A stretch of 64,000 nt of DNA from Solirubrobacteraceae bacterium (GCA_017882455.1 JADGPL010000009.1:62001-126000); one strand, 5' to 3'; counted from the first letter of the stretch, positions 49,801 through 58,290 are shown. The notes: generated from the letters alone by a model not told the origin. A program made the numbers and translations.

Positions 49801-51246
49801 CATCAGGCGCGGGACCGAGGCGGCCGTGCCGAGCCCTCCCGGGTTGGTCAGCGTGATGTTCGCGCCCACCAGGTCATCGGCCGTCAGGGTGTTCGTGCGC
49901 GCTTTGTCCACAAGCTCGTCATATGCGTCGAGGAAGCGCTCGAACGACAGCTTGCCCGCATTGCGGATCACGGGGACCATCAGCGTGCGCGAGCCGTCCC
50001 TCTTCTCCACGTCCACCGCCAGCCCGAGGTTGACCTGGCCGTCGAGCATGCGGTTGGGCTTGCCCTCGACCTCCGCGTAGTGGTTGGCCATGACCGGCAT
50101 GTCCTCCGCGGCCAGCGCGATCGCGTAGGCGATCAGATGCGTGAAGGAGACCTTGCGCTGGCCTCCCTTCAGCTCCTTGCGGCGAGCATCCAGCGTTGTG
50201 ACCGTCAGGGTCCGGAAGCTCGTCGCCGTGGGGATCGTGAGCGACTCCTGCATGTAGCGCGCGAGCATCGCCGCGCCGCCCCGCATCGGCTGTGCGCTCG
50301 GCTCCGTCGCCGCCCCGGCGCCGTTCGAGCCGGCGCCCTCGGTCTTGGTGGAGCCGGTGCCCGCCGCCGCGGCGAGGACGTCGGACTTGACGATGCGTCC
50401 GGCCGGTCCGCTGCCCTGGACCTGGGCCAGGTTCACTCCCTCCGCAGCCGCCGCCCGGGCGGCGACGGGGGAGGCCTTCACGCCCCCGGGGGCCTCGGCG
50501 GGGGCCGGCTCGGACGGGGTCTGCCCCGAGGCTCCGGTGCCGCGCCCTTTCCCCATGACCGCATCGAAGCGCTCTTCGGCGGAGGCCGGTGCCCCGGCGC
50601 CCACGGAGATGCGTGCGATCACCTGTCCCACGGTCACCGTGTCGCCCTCCTGCACGAGCAGCTCCGTCACGGTGCCTGTGGCGGGGGCGGGGAGCTCCAC
50701 GTCGACCTTGTCGGTCGAGATCTCCACGATCGTGGTGTCGGCCTTGATCGAGTCGCCGACCTTGACATGCCACTCGAGGATCGTGCCCTCCGTGACCGAC
50801 TCGCCCGCCGCGGGGGTGACCACGTCGACGATCTGCTGGCTCTCGCCGGGGGCCGGCGCAGTCACGGCGGGCTCGTCGGCCGAGGCGCTCGTGTCCTCGG
50901 CAACGGCAGCGCTCGCGTCAGGGCGCTCGGCGGCGGGCGCCGGGCTCGACGAGCCGTTGCCGTTGGGGGCAGCGCCGTCCACGTCGCCCACGGATATGCG
51001 CGCGATGACCTGTCCCACGGTGACGACGTCGCCCTCCTCCACGAGCAGCTCTGTCACCGTTCCCGAGGCCGGAGAGGGCAGCTCGACGTCGACCTTGTCG
51101 GTCGAGATCTCCACGATCGTGGCGTCTACCTCGATCGCGTCGCCGACCTTGACATGCCATTCGAGGATCGTTCCCTCTGTGACAGACTCGCCCGCGGCTG
51201 GGGTCACAACATCGATTATCTGCTGAGCCGTCGTGCTCGCCGCCAT
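46822..51246 (-). CDS. kgd: fused 2-oxoglutarate dehydrogenase E1 / E2 (Kgd) with two lipoyl domains
   Basis: A 1474-residue multifunctional enzyme. Order: lipoyl domain 1 (~6-85, Lys51 in STDKVDVELP), linker, lipoyl domain 2 (~136-216, Lys180), subunit-binding domain (~256-292), E2 catalytic domain (~320-550, DHRIIQGAESG), then a thiamine-dependent E1 domain (~640-1474). Mycobacterial/corynebacterial Kgd/OdhA have E2cat plus E1 but no lipoyl domains, using AceF in trans. Here lipoyl and binding domains are covalently present, so the enzyme could work largely in cis; an E3 is still needed. The two lipoyl segments are almost identical in DNA, pointing to recent duplication. TCA-cycle role. Confidence 0.93.
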   Translation of the reverse strand: MAASTTAQQIIDVVTPAAGESVTEGTILEWHVKVGDAIEVDATIVEISTDKVDVELPSPASGTVTELLVEEGDVVTVGQVIARISVGDVDGAAPNGNGSSSPAPAAERPDASAAVAEDTSASADEPAVTAPAPGESQQIVDVVTPAAGESVTEGTILEWHVKVGDSIKADTTIVEISTDKVDVELPAPATGTVTELLVQEGDTVTVGQVIARISVGAGAPASAEERFDAVMGKGRGTGASGQTPSEPAPAEAPGGVKASPVAARAAAAEGVNLAQVQGSGPAGRIVKSDVLAAAAGTGSTKTEGAGSNGAGAATEPSAQPMRGGAAMLARYMQESLTIPTATSFRTLTVTTLDARRKELKGGQRKVSFTHLIAYAIALAAEDMPVMANHYAEVEGKPNRMLDGQVNLGLAVDVEKRDGSRTLMVPVIRNAGKLSFERFLDAYDELVDKARTNTLTADDLVGANITLTNPGGLGTAASVPRLMSGQGTIVATGSIGYPVGLGNIGEMIGAEKVMSMTSTYDHRIIQGAESGRFLGRIEQYLQGEHGFYEGVFASLGLELGPTPPLPAPAAAALAAAGSAGSATPAAGAAVGEEMLQAVQAASTFVSRVRSHGHLAARLDPLGAEPEGDPGLDPEALGLTPEIQAKLPAKIFQMYVPGATLADALPHLRETYCGTIAYEIEHIASHRQRVWLREHIESGAFRHALTSDERRRLLRRLVKVDALERFMHKAYLGQHQFSIEGLDMTVPMLDELIQLSAAHGGQEVVIGMAHRGRLNVLAHNLGRPYDTIFAEFEGASTLEAVTTIPQGGTGDVKYHHGSQGTYALQDGGSIRVNLESNPSHLEYVSPVVEGATRAAQTSRKGPHAHQDTNAAVPIVIHGDAAFPAQGVVSETLNLQALDGYKVGGTVHLIMNNQVGFTTDPDDARSTRWASDLAKGFDVPIIHVNADDVPACISAVRLAFAFRQEFGHDVLIDLIGYRRFGHNESDEPAYTQPEMYAKIKNKKRITELWSDRLVAEGVASPEEVECQAQEVWDNLTLLHQRLKTKIAAAAEHGGEHSTGEYQLDRSPSPDVETAVPAARLRELGNQLLRVPDGFTVHPKMVKQLDRRREALADSESSTPTIDWAHAEALAFSSLLTDGVPLRLTGQDTERGTFSQRHMVLHDAKTGQTVCPIQSLPDALAPLELHNSPLSELACMGFEYGYSQEAPETLVLWEAQFGDFVNSAQVIVDQFITSGLAKWGQTSRLTLLLPHGYEGSGPEHSSARLERFLRAAAEGNIRVASPTTPAQYFHLLRRQARIAKQRPLVVMTPKSLLRLPQAASALADMAEGTQFHPVLAEPGVHDEQVTRLVLCTGKIYYDLVGHPERASHTGLAVARVELLYPFPESQILALMARYPNLREVLWVQEEPRNMGARAHMFPRLMQIMPQEMHFGYVGRPERASPGEGYPAAHIDEQNRIVTTAIDLREPISQYPRKTPGER

Positions 51247-51328
51247 CGATTCCTCACTCTAGCGCGGGAGCTCGATCGACCTCAGCACCAGCAGTGAGCT
51301 TTTTCACATTTCCGAGCGGGAATCCCGC

Positions 51329-51751
51329 TCAGCGGGAATCGCGGCCCTTCGGTGCCGCCTCGTCGGGGACGCCGTGACCGCGTTGCTCGCGTATGAACTC
51401 ATAGCTGCCGAAGAACGGCCCGATCCCTCCCAGGACGGCCACCGCGACGGCCAGTCTCAGCGACACCACGCGCAGGCGCGCAGCTGTGATGCAGGCCAGC
51501 GACATGAAGATCCACAGCAGCCCGTGGGCGAGTCCCAGCACGAACGTCAGCGGCTCGGGCTTGCCCGCCGCGAACGCGCTGATCAGCAGGGCCAGATAGA
51601 CACAGGAGTGCGTGAACGAGGTCCACTTCAGGCGCGTGAAGGTCAGCGGCCCGGCGCCGGGCCGCATGGCCGAGCCAGGAGGGGAGAGCGAGTCAGCACG
51701 GGACGCGGCGCCCGTGCGGGCCTCAGCGCTCGGATGCGGGGGGATGCTCAC
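51329..51751 (-). CDS. DUF3817 membrane protein
   Basis: A 140-residue protein whose C-terminal two-thirds have three transmembrane segments (CVYLALLISAFAAG, LTFVLGLAHGLLWIFMSLAC, LAVAVAVLGGIGPFFGSYEF), the layout and closing GPFFG-type motif of DUF3817 proteins. GTG start at 51751 overlaps the Nudix stop (GTGA, 51748-51751). If the internal ATG at 51667 is used, the protein is about 112 residues, close to the family norm. Function unknown. Confidence 0.75.
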   Translation of the reverse strand: MSIPPHPSAEARTGAASRADSLSPPGSAMRPGAGPLTFTRLKWTSFTHSCVYLALLISAFAAGKPEPLTFVLGLAHGLLWIFMSLACITAARLRVVSLRLAVAVAVLGGIGPFFGSYEFIREQRGHGVPDEAAPKGRDSR

Positions 51752-52425
51752 CCGGACAGCCAGCTGGCCATGCGTGGCAGCGCATCGCCGGCCTCAGGGG
51801 GCCATTCGGCGATGTCGCGCGGCCACCACGCGAATGCGTCGTGCTCGTGGTCGGGCACGACCGTCTCCTCCGCGCCCTCCGCGAGCCAGGCCTGGCCGAC
51901 GAACATGATCAGCTTGTGGGGAAGACACAGCAGCGCCTCGCCGCGGACGCTCTCGGGGGAGACCGCCCACTCCTCCCTGAGCTCGCGCACGAGCGTCTCG
52001 GCCGGGCTCTCGCCAAGGTCGACGGCTCCGCCGGCGCCGAGCGCCCAGCGCCCGGCCCACGAAGCGACCCAGGACGCGCGCCGTCCAGCCAGCCAGCGCC
52101 CGTCGGCCGAGCGGGTCACACACAACGCGGCCACGCTGTGGGAGGCGTCCTCGGCAACGAGGCGCAGCGCCCAGCGCAGCGGCTGCAGCTCGATCGCGAT
52201 CCCGTCCTCGTCCTGGTGGAAGTCCACGAGCCGCGCCGCCACCCCGTCATGGCTGGGCGAGCCGCGGTCCTGCAGTCCCTTGATCGCCGCGTCCGCGGCC
52301 TCCGTCTGCTCCGGCGAGGGCTGAAAGCAGTCCTCCCGCCAATGGGCGCGGATCTGCTCGAACGCCCACGGACCGCGCGCGAGGATCTCGGGTGCCTGGC
52401 TGCTGGGCTCTGCTCGCGCTGACAT
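51748..52425 (-). CDS. Nudix hydrolase
   Basis: A 225-residue protein with a Nudix box at 133-155 (GAVDLGESPAETLVRELREE), matching G-x5-E-x7-R-E-U-x-E-E-x-G-U except that the last Gly is Ala. The N-terminal ~95 residues are not part of the Nudix fold and contain Trp/Arg-rich helices. Probably hydrolyses a nucleoside diphosphate derivative; the specific substrate is unknown. ATG at 52425; co-translated with the DUF3817 gene, divergent from the FAD-oxidase gene. Confidence 0.85.
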   Translation of the reverse strand: MSARAEPSSQAPEILARGPWAFEQIRAHWREDCFQPSPEQTEAADAAIKGLQDRGSPSHDGVAARLVDFHQDEDGIAIELQPLRWALRLVAEDASHSVAALCVTRSADGRWLAGRRASWVASWAGRWALGAGGAVDLGESPAETLVRELREEWAVSPESVRGEALLCLPHKLIMFVGQAWLAEGAEETVVPDHEHDAFAWWPRDIAEWPPEAGDALPRMASWLSG

Positions 52426-52502
52426 CGCGTGAGAAGGCTAGTGAATGAGCGCGTGTGCGCGGGGCAGCTCGGTGAGACGGCGCTGGGCATAGACTCGCCG
52501 CG

Positions 52503-54116
52503 GTGAGCATCCGTCGTCGCAAGCACTGGGGGTGGGGCTTCGAGGACCAGCAGCCCACCCCTGCCCAGGTACGCGCCTCCGCGGTCGAGCTCGGTGCACA
52601 TCTCGGGATCGCTTCCGAGGATGTCGAGGATCCTGTGGCGCTCGAGTCGCTCGAGCTCGCTCCGCCCCGCCTGCTCCCGCCGGCCTCCCTGTCGCAGATC
52701 AGTCAGGCCGATCCGCACGCCCGCGCCTCACACGCGCTCGGCAAGTCCTACACCGACGTGGTGCGAGGCTTTCGTGGACAGTTCGACGAGCTTCCCGACT
52801 TCGTGGCACGCCCACGCGACGAGGCCGATCTCGAGCGCGTGCTCGAATGGTGCTCCGGTGAGCGGGTCGCCGCGATCCCCTTCGGCGGCGGCACGTCGGT
52901 CGTCGGGGGCGTGACCCCGGCGGTCGGTCCGGGCTTCAACGGCGTCGTGTCGATCGACCTGGGGGCGCTCGACCGCGTGCTCGAGGTCGACCAAGTCTCG
53001 CGCTCCGCGCGCATCCAGGCGGGCGCTCTCGGCCCGTCGCTCGAGTCCCAGCTCGGCGAGCACGGCCTCACCCTGCGCCACTTCCCGCAGTCGTTCGAGT
53101 ACTCCACGCTCGGCGGCTGGATCGCCACCCGCGCCGCCGGCCATTTCGCCACCGTGTGGACCCACATCGAGGACCTGGTCGAGTCCGTGCGCGCCATCAC
53201 CCCGACCGGGGCCTGGGAGTCGCGGCGGCTGCCCGGGTCCGGTGCCGGCGTGAGCCCCGATCGGCTGCTCGCCGGCTCGGAGGGCATCCTCGGGGTCATC
53301 ACCGAGTCCTGGGTGCGCGTTCAGCCGCGCCCCACCCACCGCGGCTCTGCCGGCGTTCGCTTCCCGCGCTTCGCCGCCGGCGTCGAGGCCGTGCGTGAGA
53401 TCTCCCAGTCGGGCCTGCACCCGGCCAACTGCCGCCTGCTCGATGCGGGCGAGGCCGGTCTCACGCTGGCCGCCGACGGCTCCCACGCGCTGCTCGTGCT
53501 CGGCTTCGAGTCAAGCGATCATCCGGTCGACGCCTCGATGGCGCGCGCGCTCGAGCTCTGCTCCGGGCACGGAGGCATCGCGCCGGATACGGGCCAGCGG
53601 GATGACGGCGGCGCGGCCTCCGGCGGGGACGCCGTGAGCTCATGGCGCGACGCCTTCCTCGGCGCTCCCTATCTGCGCGACGTGCTCGTCGCAGCAGGGA
53701 TCCTGGCCGAGACCTTCGAGACCGCGATCACCTGGGAGCGCTTCCCCGCCTTCCATGAGGGCGTGATCGCCGCGGCCGAGCAGGCCGTCGCCGAGGTGTG
53801 CGGCGAGGGCGGGCGGGTCTTCTGCCGCTTCACCCACGTCTATCCCGACGGGCCCGCGCCCTACTTCACAGTGCTTGCGCGTGCCCGCCGCGGCGAGGAG
53901 CCCGAGCAGTGGGCCGCGATCAAGCGCGCCGTCTCCGACGCCATCATCGATCTCGGCGGAACCATCACCCACCACCACGCCGTCGGGCGCGATCACCGGC
54001 CGTGGTATGACCGTCAGCGCCCCGAGCCCTTCGCGGCGGCGCTGCGCGGCGCCAAGGCCGCGATCGACCCCGCGGGCATCATGAATCCCGGCGTGCTGAT
54101 CGACCCGCTGTCGTGA
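52503..54116 (+). CDS. FAD-binding oxidoreductase, alkyldihydroxyacetonephosphate synthase/AGPS-like
   Basis: A 537-residue flavoprotein of the FAD-binding PCMH family. The N-terminus RRRKHWGWGFEDQQPTPAQV and the FAD segments IPFGGGTSVVGGVTP and STLGGWIATRAAGHFATVWT are typical of AGPS-like proteins; the C-terminal half has TITHHHAVGRDHRPW (His-rich substrate site) and PAGIMNPGVL. Known AGPS catalyses ether-lipid formation; bacterial homologues are often of unknown substrate. GTG start at 52503. The stop overlaps the next gene (GTGA). Confidence 0.85.
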   Translation: MSIRRRKHWGWGFEDQQPTPAQVRASAVELGAHLGIASEDVEDPVALESLELAPPRLLPPASLSQISQADPHARASHALGKSYTDVVRGFRGQFDELPDFVARPRDEADLERVLEWCSGERVAAIPFGGGTSVVGGVTPAVGPGFNGVVSIDLGALDRVLEVDQVSRSARIQAGALGPSLESQLGEHGLTLRHFPQSFEYSTLGGWIATRAAGHFATVWTHIEDLVESVRAITPTGAWESRRLPGSGAGVSPDRLLAGSEGILGVITESWVRVQPRPTHRGSAGVRFPRFAAGVEAVREISQSGLHPANCRLLDAGEAGLTLAADGSHALLVLGFESSDHPVDASMARALELCSGHGGIAPDTGQRDDGGAASGGDAVSSWRDAFLGAPYLRDVLVAAGILAETFETAITWERFPAFHEGVIAAAEQAVAEVCGEGGRVFCRFTHVYPDGPAPYFTVLARARRGEEPEQWAAIKRAVSDAIIDLGGTITHHHAVGRDHRPWYDRQRPEPFAAALRGAKAAIDPAGIMNPGVLIDPLS

Positions 54117-55033
54117 AGATCGCGGTGCTCGGCCCCGGAGGTGTGGGCGGCCTCGTCGCGGCCGCGCTCGAGCAGGCGGGCAACGAGGTCGCGGTGGTCG
54201 CGCAGGAGCCCACCGTGGCCGTCATCGCCGAGCAGGGCCTCGTGGTCGAGAGCGTCAAATTCGGCGAGCTCGTCTCGCGCCCGCGCGCAGTGGCCGCCCT
54301 GCGGGAGCCCGTGGACGCGTTGCTCGTTGCCACCAAGGCTGCAGGCCTGAGTGCGGCCCTGGAGCGGATCGAGACAGCGCCGACGCTCGTGCTGCCGCTG
54401 CTCAACGGACTCGACCACATCGCGGTGTTGAGGGAGCGCTTCGCGCCCGAGTCCGTGCTCGCCGGCGCGATCCGCGTGGAGGCCGACAGGCCGCGGCCCG
54501 GAGTGGTGGTGCACACCAGCCCGTTCCTGCTCGTGACCATGGCAAGCGCCGAGCCGAGCGTCGCCACGGCCATGCAGGAGCTCGCCGCCACGCTCTCGCA
54601 GGCCGGCGTCCCGGCGCGGGTGCTGGACTCAGAGGCCGAGGTGATGTGGTCCAAGCTGGTGCGGCTGAACGCGCTCGCGTGTGCCACGAGCGCCTACGAC
54701 GAGCTGCTCGGCCAGATCCGCTCGACGCCGCAGGCGCAGGCGGATCTGCAGGGCGCGATCGAGGAGGCCGCGGCGGTCGCTGTCGCCGAGGGAGCGGCCG
54801 AGGTGGACGTCGCGGCGACACTCGCGGAGGTCGCACGAATCCCGGATACCTTCGGCACCTCCATGCAGCGTGACATCGCGGCCGGGCGCGAACCGGAGCT
54901 GGACGCGATTCCGGGCTCGGTGCTCCGCGCGGCGGCACGGCACGGCATCCCATGCCCGACGATCGAACGGCTCGTGAGCATGATCGCGGCGCGCATCCAC
55001 GTCCCGCCGCCGATCCCCGACTCCCCCGCCTGA
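54113..55033 (+). CDS. 2-dehydropantoate 2-reductase (ketopantoate reductase) family
   Basis: A 306-residue NADP-dependent reductase with the N-terminal Rossmann fingerprint MKIAVLGPGGVGGLVAAALE and family segments LPLLNGLDHI and VMWSKLVRLNALACATSAYD plus a helical C-domain. It reduces ketopantoate to pantoate in coenzyme A synthesis, or a related 2-oxoacid; the coupling with an FAD oxidase (GTGA at 54113-54116) rather than pan genes makes an alternative substrate possible. Confidence 0.82.
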   Translation: MKIAVLGPGGVGGLVAAALEQAGNEVAVVAQEPTVAVIAEQGLVVESVKFGELVSRPRAVAALREPVDALLVATKAAGLSAALERIETAPTLVLPLLNGLDHIAVLRERFAPESVLAGAIRVEADRPRPGVVVHTSPFLLVTMASAEPSVATAMQELAATLSQAGVPARVLDSEAEVMWSKLVRLNALACATSAYDELLGQIRSTPQAQADLQGAIEEAAAVAVAEGAAEVDVAATLAEVARIPDTFGTSMQRDIAAGREPELDAIPGSVLRAAARHGIPCPTIERLVSMIAARIHVPPPIPDSPA

Positions 55034-55040
55034 GCGCGGC

Positions 55041-55539
55041 TCAGGGCGCGCCGGCTACGGGCGCCTGCCCGCCCTCGCGGTCGTGGCGCAGAACCTCCAG
55101 CAGCTCGGCGTAGGGGCCGACCAGGTAGGCGTCGTCGTCGGCGGCCAGCGTCGTGTCCCGCCGCGGCGGGTGCTCGAGCCCGCGCGGGCCGGCCCCACGG
55201 CGGATGGCGGCAACGCGGATCCTTCCGGGCAGCTCGCGCATCGCCATCCCGTCCAGGCCTCCGCCGGCGCTCACACGCAGACGGGCGAGCAGGAAGGGGT
55301 TGTTGCCCACGTAGAAGGTGAACAGCACCTCGAGGCCCAGGGCCGCGCCCACGAACCACGGCGCGGCGAGTGGTGACGAGCGTTGTCCCGGCCACGATCA
55401 GGCCGATGCCGAAGGCCTCGACCCACGTGGGCTGGCTCGAGAACGAGAGGTCGCCGAACCCCACCGTGGCGACGGTCTCAACCGTGAAGTACACGGCGTT
55501 GAGCAGCGGCAGGTGCGCGCGCCCGCAAGATAAGGGCGG
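55041..55539 (-). pseudogene. decayed potassium channel with RCK C-terminal domain
   Basis: Reading from 55539 downward, one frame begins after an in-frame TAG with a K+-channel pore: YFTVETVATVGFGDLSFSSQ carries the TVGFGD selectivity filter and is followed by a membrane helix. Around 55375 the homology moves to another frame, which reads LGLEVLFTFYVGNNPFLLAR and then RDTTLAADDDAYLVGPYAEL, the C-terminal RCK/TrkA-C part of such channels. The first membrane helices and the NAD-binding RCK-N domain are missing. It is a degraded relic of a KtrB/Kch-type channel. Confidence 0.7.
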
Positions 55540-55866
55540 CTAGCGCGCTTCGAATGGAGAGTGGCCCGGCGCGATCGCCGGCACCGAGATGGAGGAGATC
55601 GCCTCCACGGCCTGCTCCTCTGCCTCGCTCAGCTCCTCGTCGTGCTCGCCATCGCAGAGCACGCGGAAGTTGCCCGTGACGCCGCTGTCGGCGTGGATGG
55701 TGATGCCCGGAAGGATCTCCTCGCCCTCGTCGAAGCCGAGGCGCTCCATGTCGAAATGGGCCAGGCCGATCCCGTGCGCGGTGTGGGTGGGGTTCTCACG
55801 GTCGTGAGCAGCCACCGCCTGCGCGAAGCGCTCGAGGTTCTTGGCGATCTTGCCCGTGTCCGCCAT
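55540..55866 (-). CDS. conserved-looking acidic protein, unknown function
   Basis: A 108-residue acidic protein (MADTGKIAKNLERFAQAV...) with a central beta-rich part (GIGLAHFDMERLGFDEGEEI and GNFRVLCDGEHDEELS). No family recognised. Its stop TAG is shared with the start of the adjacent channel remnant. Probably real given its balanced composition and position between functional genes. Confidence 0.6.
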   Translation of the reverse strand: MADTGKIAKNLERFAQAVAAHDRENPTHTAHGIGLAHFDMERLGFDEGEEILPGITIHADSGVTGNFRVLCDGEHDEELSEAEEQAVEAISSISVPAIAPGHSPFEAR

Positions 55867-55907
55867 CGCTACGAGGAGGGTAGCGAGCCGCGCTGTAGAT
55901 TGAGGCG

Positions 55908-56852
55908 ATGGAGGTGATTCGCACCGTCGGGCTCACCAAGGTCTATGCGGGCAGCGACTTCGCGGCGGTCAACGGGCTCGACCTAAGCGTCTTCGGCGGC
56001 GAGATCTTCGGCCTGCTCGGGCCCAACGGGGCCGGCAAGACCACCACGGCGGGCATGCTCACCACGCGCGTGATACCGACCTCGGGCTCGGCCTACGTGG
56101 GCGCCATCGACGTGGTCGCCCAGCCGGCCCTGGCCAAGCAGCTGATCGGGATCGTCTCCCAGCAGAACACGCTCGACCGTCAGCTGAACGTATGGGAGAA
56201 CCTGTACTTCCACGGGCGCCTGTTCGGCATCTCGGCCGCCGACTCGCGCCGCACGGCTGACGAGCTGCTGGAGAAGCTGCACCTCTCGAAATGGGCCAAG
56301 GCGTCTGTCTTCGCGCTCTCCGGCGGGATGGCCCAGCGGCTGATGATGGGCCGCGCGATCTTTCACCGCCCGGCTGTGCTGTTCCTCGACGAGCCCACCG
56401 CCGGCCTCGATCCGCAGAGCCGCCTGGCGCTGTGGGAGATCCTCGGAGAGCTCAACCGAGAGGGTCAGACGATCCTGCTCACCACCCACTACATGGAGGA
56501 GGCCGACGAGCTCTGCGACCGGGTGGCGATCATGGATCACGGCAAGATCCTCGCTCTCGACAGCCCCGAGGCGCTCAAGCGCTCGGTGGGCGCCGACACG
56601 ATCGTCACGGTGCGGGCAGAGGGCGAGACGCAGGCGCTCGCCGACCTGCTCGCCGGCGAGATCTCCGAGGTGACGAACACGCGCGTGATCGACGGCGGCG
56701 TGGAGCTGCACGTCAGGGAAGCCGAGCGCCTGGTGCCGCGCGTCGTCAACGCCGCCGAGGCCGCAGGCTTCGAGCTGGCCGACCTGTCTGTGTCCGAGCC
56801 GAGTCTCGAGACCGTCTTCATCAGCCTCACCGGCAAGGAGCTGCGCGACTGA
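55908..56852 (+). CDS. ABC transporter ATP-binding protein, DrrA type (second copy)
   Basis: A 314-residue ABC-2 exporter ATPase: Walker A GPNGAGKTT, Q-loop QQNTLDRQLNV, signature LSGGMAQRL, Walker B VLFLDEPTAGLDP, H-loop LTTHYMEEADELCDRV, then a C-terminal DrrA-like domain. Pairs with the permease that overlaps it by one base. Parallel to the pair at 25202-26961. Substrate unknown. Confidence 0.93.
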   Translation: MEVIRTVGLTKVYAGSDFAAVNGLDLSVFGGEIFGLLGPNGAGKTTTAGMLTTRVIPTSGSAYVGAIDVVAQPALAKQLIGIVSQQNTLDRQLNVWENLYFHGRLFGISAADSRRTADELLEKLHLSKWAKASVFALSGGMAQRLMMGRAIFHRPAVLFLDEPTAGLDPQSRLALWEILGELNREGQTILLTTHYMEEADELCDRVAIMDHGKILALDSPEALKRSVGADTIVTVRAEGETQALADLLAGEISEVTNTRVIDGGVELHVREAERLVPRVVNAAEAAGFELADLSVSEPSLETVFISLTGKELRD

Positions 56853-57757
56853 TGGCCGCCACCGCCGCACCAGCCACCGCGGGCGGGGCACGCATCGCGA
56901 TCGAGCCATCGCGCTCCACCTTTGCCGCCAGCCGCTTGGCGCTCGTGGCGCTCGTGCTGCGCGACCTGGTGGTCCTGCGCAAGAACTTCGCCGAGTTCGT
57001 GATTCGCACGCTCGTGCAGCCGTTTCTGCTGGTGTTCGTGTTCCTGTACGTGTTCCCCACGATCGGACAGGGGATCGGAGGCGGGGGCGCCGGCGGTGGG
57101 GCGGCGGCGAGGGCGTCCGAGTCGGCCTTCGCGACCGTGCTCGTGGCCGGGGTCGTCGGGATCTCGATCATGTTCCAGGGCATCCAGGCGGTTGCGATGG
57201 TGATGGCCCAGGAGTTCGGCTACACGCGCGAGATCGAGGATCGCGTGCAGGCGCCCTGCCCGATCTGGCTCGTGGCCGTCGCCAAGGTCCTCTCCGGCGC
57301 CACCCAGGGCCTGATCGCCGCGCTGATCGTCTTCCCGATCGCGGCCGTGATCCACGCCAAGGGGGTGGAGGCGCACCTGGATGTCCACTGGGCGGTGGTG
57401 CTGACGCTGATCCCGCTCGCGTGCATCACCATGACCTCGCTCGGCCTGCTGCTCGGGACCGTCTTCGAGGCGCGCAACCTCGGCCTGATGTTCGGGTTCG
57501 TGGTGCTGCCGCTGACGTTCCTCGGCGGCACCTACTACCAGTGGACCAAGCTCGCACCGGTCCAGGTGGACGGCGTGCACTGGCTGCAGATCCTGGTGCT
57601 GGCGAATCCGCTGATCTACATCACCGAGGGCATGCGCGCCGGTCTCACGCATGCCTCGCACATGCACCTGTACATCGTCTATCCGGTGCTGATCGGATTC
57701 TGCGCCACCTTCCTCACGTTCGGGCTGCGCAAGTTCCGCGGGCGCGTGCTTTCCTGA
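56852..57757 (+). CDS. ABC-2 type transporter permease (second copy)
   Basis: A 301-residue protein with about six membrane spans (RTLVQPFLLVFVFLYVFPTI, GVVGISIMFQGIQAVAMVMA, VVLPLTFLGGTYYQW, LQILVLANPLIYITEGM). ATG at 56852 overlaps the ATPase stop (TGATG). Gly/Ala-rich loop after helix 1. Exports an unknown substrate with the preceding ATPase. Confidence 0.9.
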   Translation: MAATAAPATAGGARIAIEPSRSTFAASRLALVALVLRDLVVLRKNFAEFVIRTLVQPFLLVFVFLYVFPTIGQGIGGGGAGGGAAARASESAFATVLVAGVVGISIMFQGIQAVAMVMAQEFGYTREIEDRVQAPCPIWLVAVAKVLSGATQGLIAALIVFPIAAVIHAKGVEAHLDVHWAVVLTLIPLACITMTSLGLLLGTVFEARNLGLMFGFVVLPLTFLGGTYYQWTKLAPVQVDGVHWLQILVLANPLIYITEGMRAGLTHASHMHLYIVYPVLIGFCATFLTFGLRKFRGRVLS

Positions 57758-57781
57758 CTCCGCAGGCGGCGTGCGCCCCGA

Positions 57782-57794
57782 GCGAGCTGCTCGC
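57782..57794. terminator. short hairpin GCGAG-CTG-CTCGC between convergent genes
   Basis: A 5-bp GC stem with a 3-base loop lies between the ABC permease and the converging small gene at 57806. It is a weak terminator candidate without a T-run. Confidence 0.3.
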
Positions 57795-57805
57795 GCGGCC
57801 CGCGG

Positions 57806-58093
57806 CTACGGCTTGGTGTAGTTGTGAACCGGGAACTCCTTGATGTCCGGCGGATTCGGGAACGCGCGGTCGCCGAGCTCCTGGACGGCTGGACGGAGCC
57901 GCGTCCCAGCGAAGCGGTCAAAGGCCTCGCGAGACTCCCAAACGTCGATGACGCCCCAGCCCCCGTCGATCGGGCCTGACGAGTGGAAGATCATGCCCTC
58001 CGGCGGGTCGCCCTCGACGTTCATGTGCCCATGGATCGTGTCGTACTGCTCCTGCGTGCCGCCATCGAACTTGAGCCTCAGACCAACTGCCAT
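57806..58093 (-). CDS. small ABM-like ferredoxin-fold protein
   Basis: A 95-residue protein beginning LRLKFDGGTQEQYDTIHGHM and containing SSGPIDGGWGVIDVWESREAF, the pattern of antibiotic-biosynthesis-monooxygenase (ABM/dimeric alpha-beta barrel) small proteins. ATG at 58093 follows GAGGAG. Function unknown; such proteins often degrade or chaperone aromatic/heme compounds. Confidence 0.7.
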   Translation of the reverse strand: MAVGLRLKFDGGTQEQYDTIHGHMNVEGDPPEGMIFHSSGPIDGGWGVIDVWESREAFDRFAGTRLRPAVQELGDRAFPNPPDIKEFPVHNYTKP

Positions 58094-58134
58094 CTCGAAC
58101 CCTCTCCTCGTTTCGACCGAGCATATACCCGCTG

Positions 58135-58224
58135 CTAGGCCATCTCGATTCGATGCTTCTCCTCGCAGCCCGTGAACATCATCGCTGCGACGACTGCCAC
58201 CGAGATGATCGCCCAGCGACTCAT
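58135..58224 (-). other. possible 29-residue lipoprotein-like peptide
   Basis: MSRWAIISVAVVAAMMFTGC would be a signal peptide with lipobox FTGC, followed by only EEKHRIEMA and a stop. It may be a truncated lipoprotein or a chance frame; no Shine-Dalgarno is obvious. Confidence 0.25.
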
Positions 58225-58290
58225 GACGCGGCTGCTCGAAGCCAGTCCTATCCGAGTGTCCCGTCCCAAGCCAGGATTACGGTGCTCTGG

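Noticed and set aside
47965-51297. 1110-codon open frame on the plus strand opposite kgd
   Set aside because: It is the antisense shadow of a clear E1/E2 gene; its His/Arg/Val-rich translation shows no domain and arises from GC-biased codon positions.
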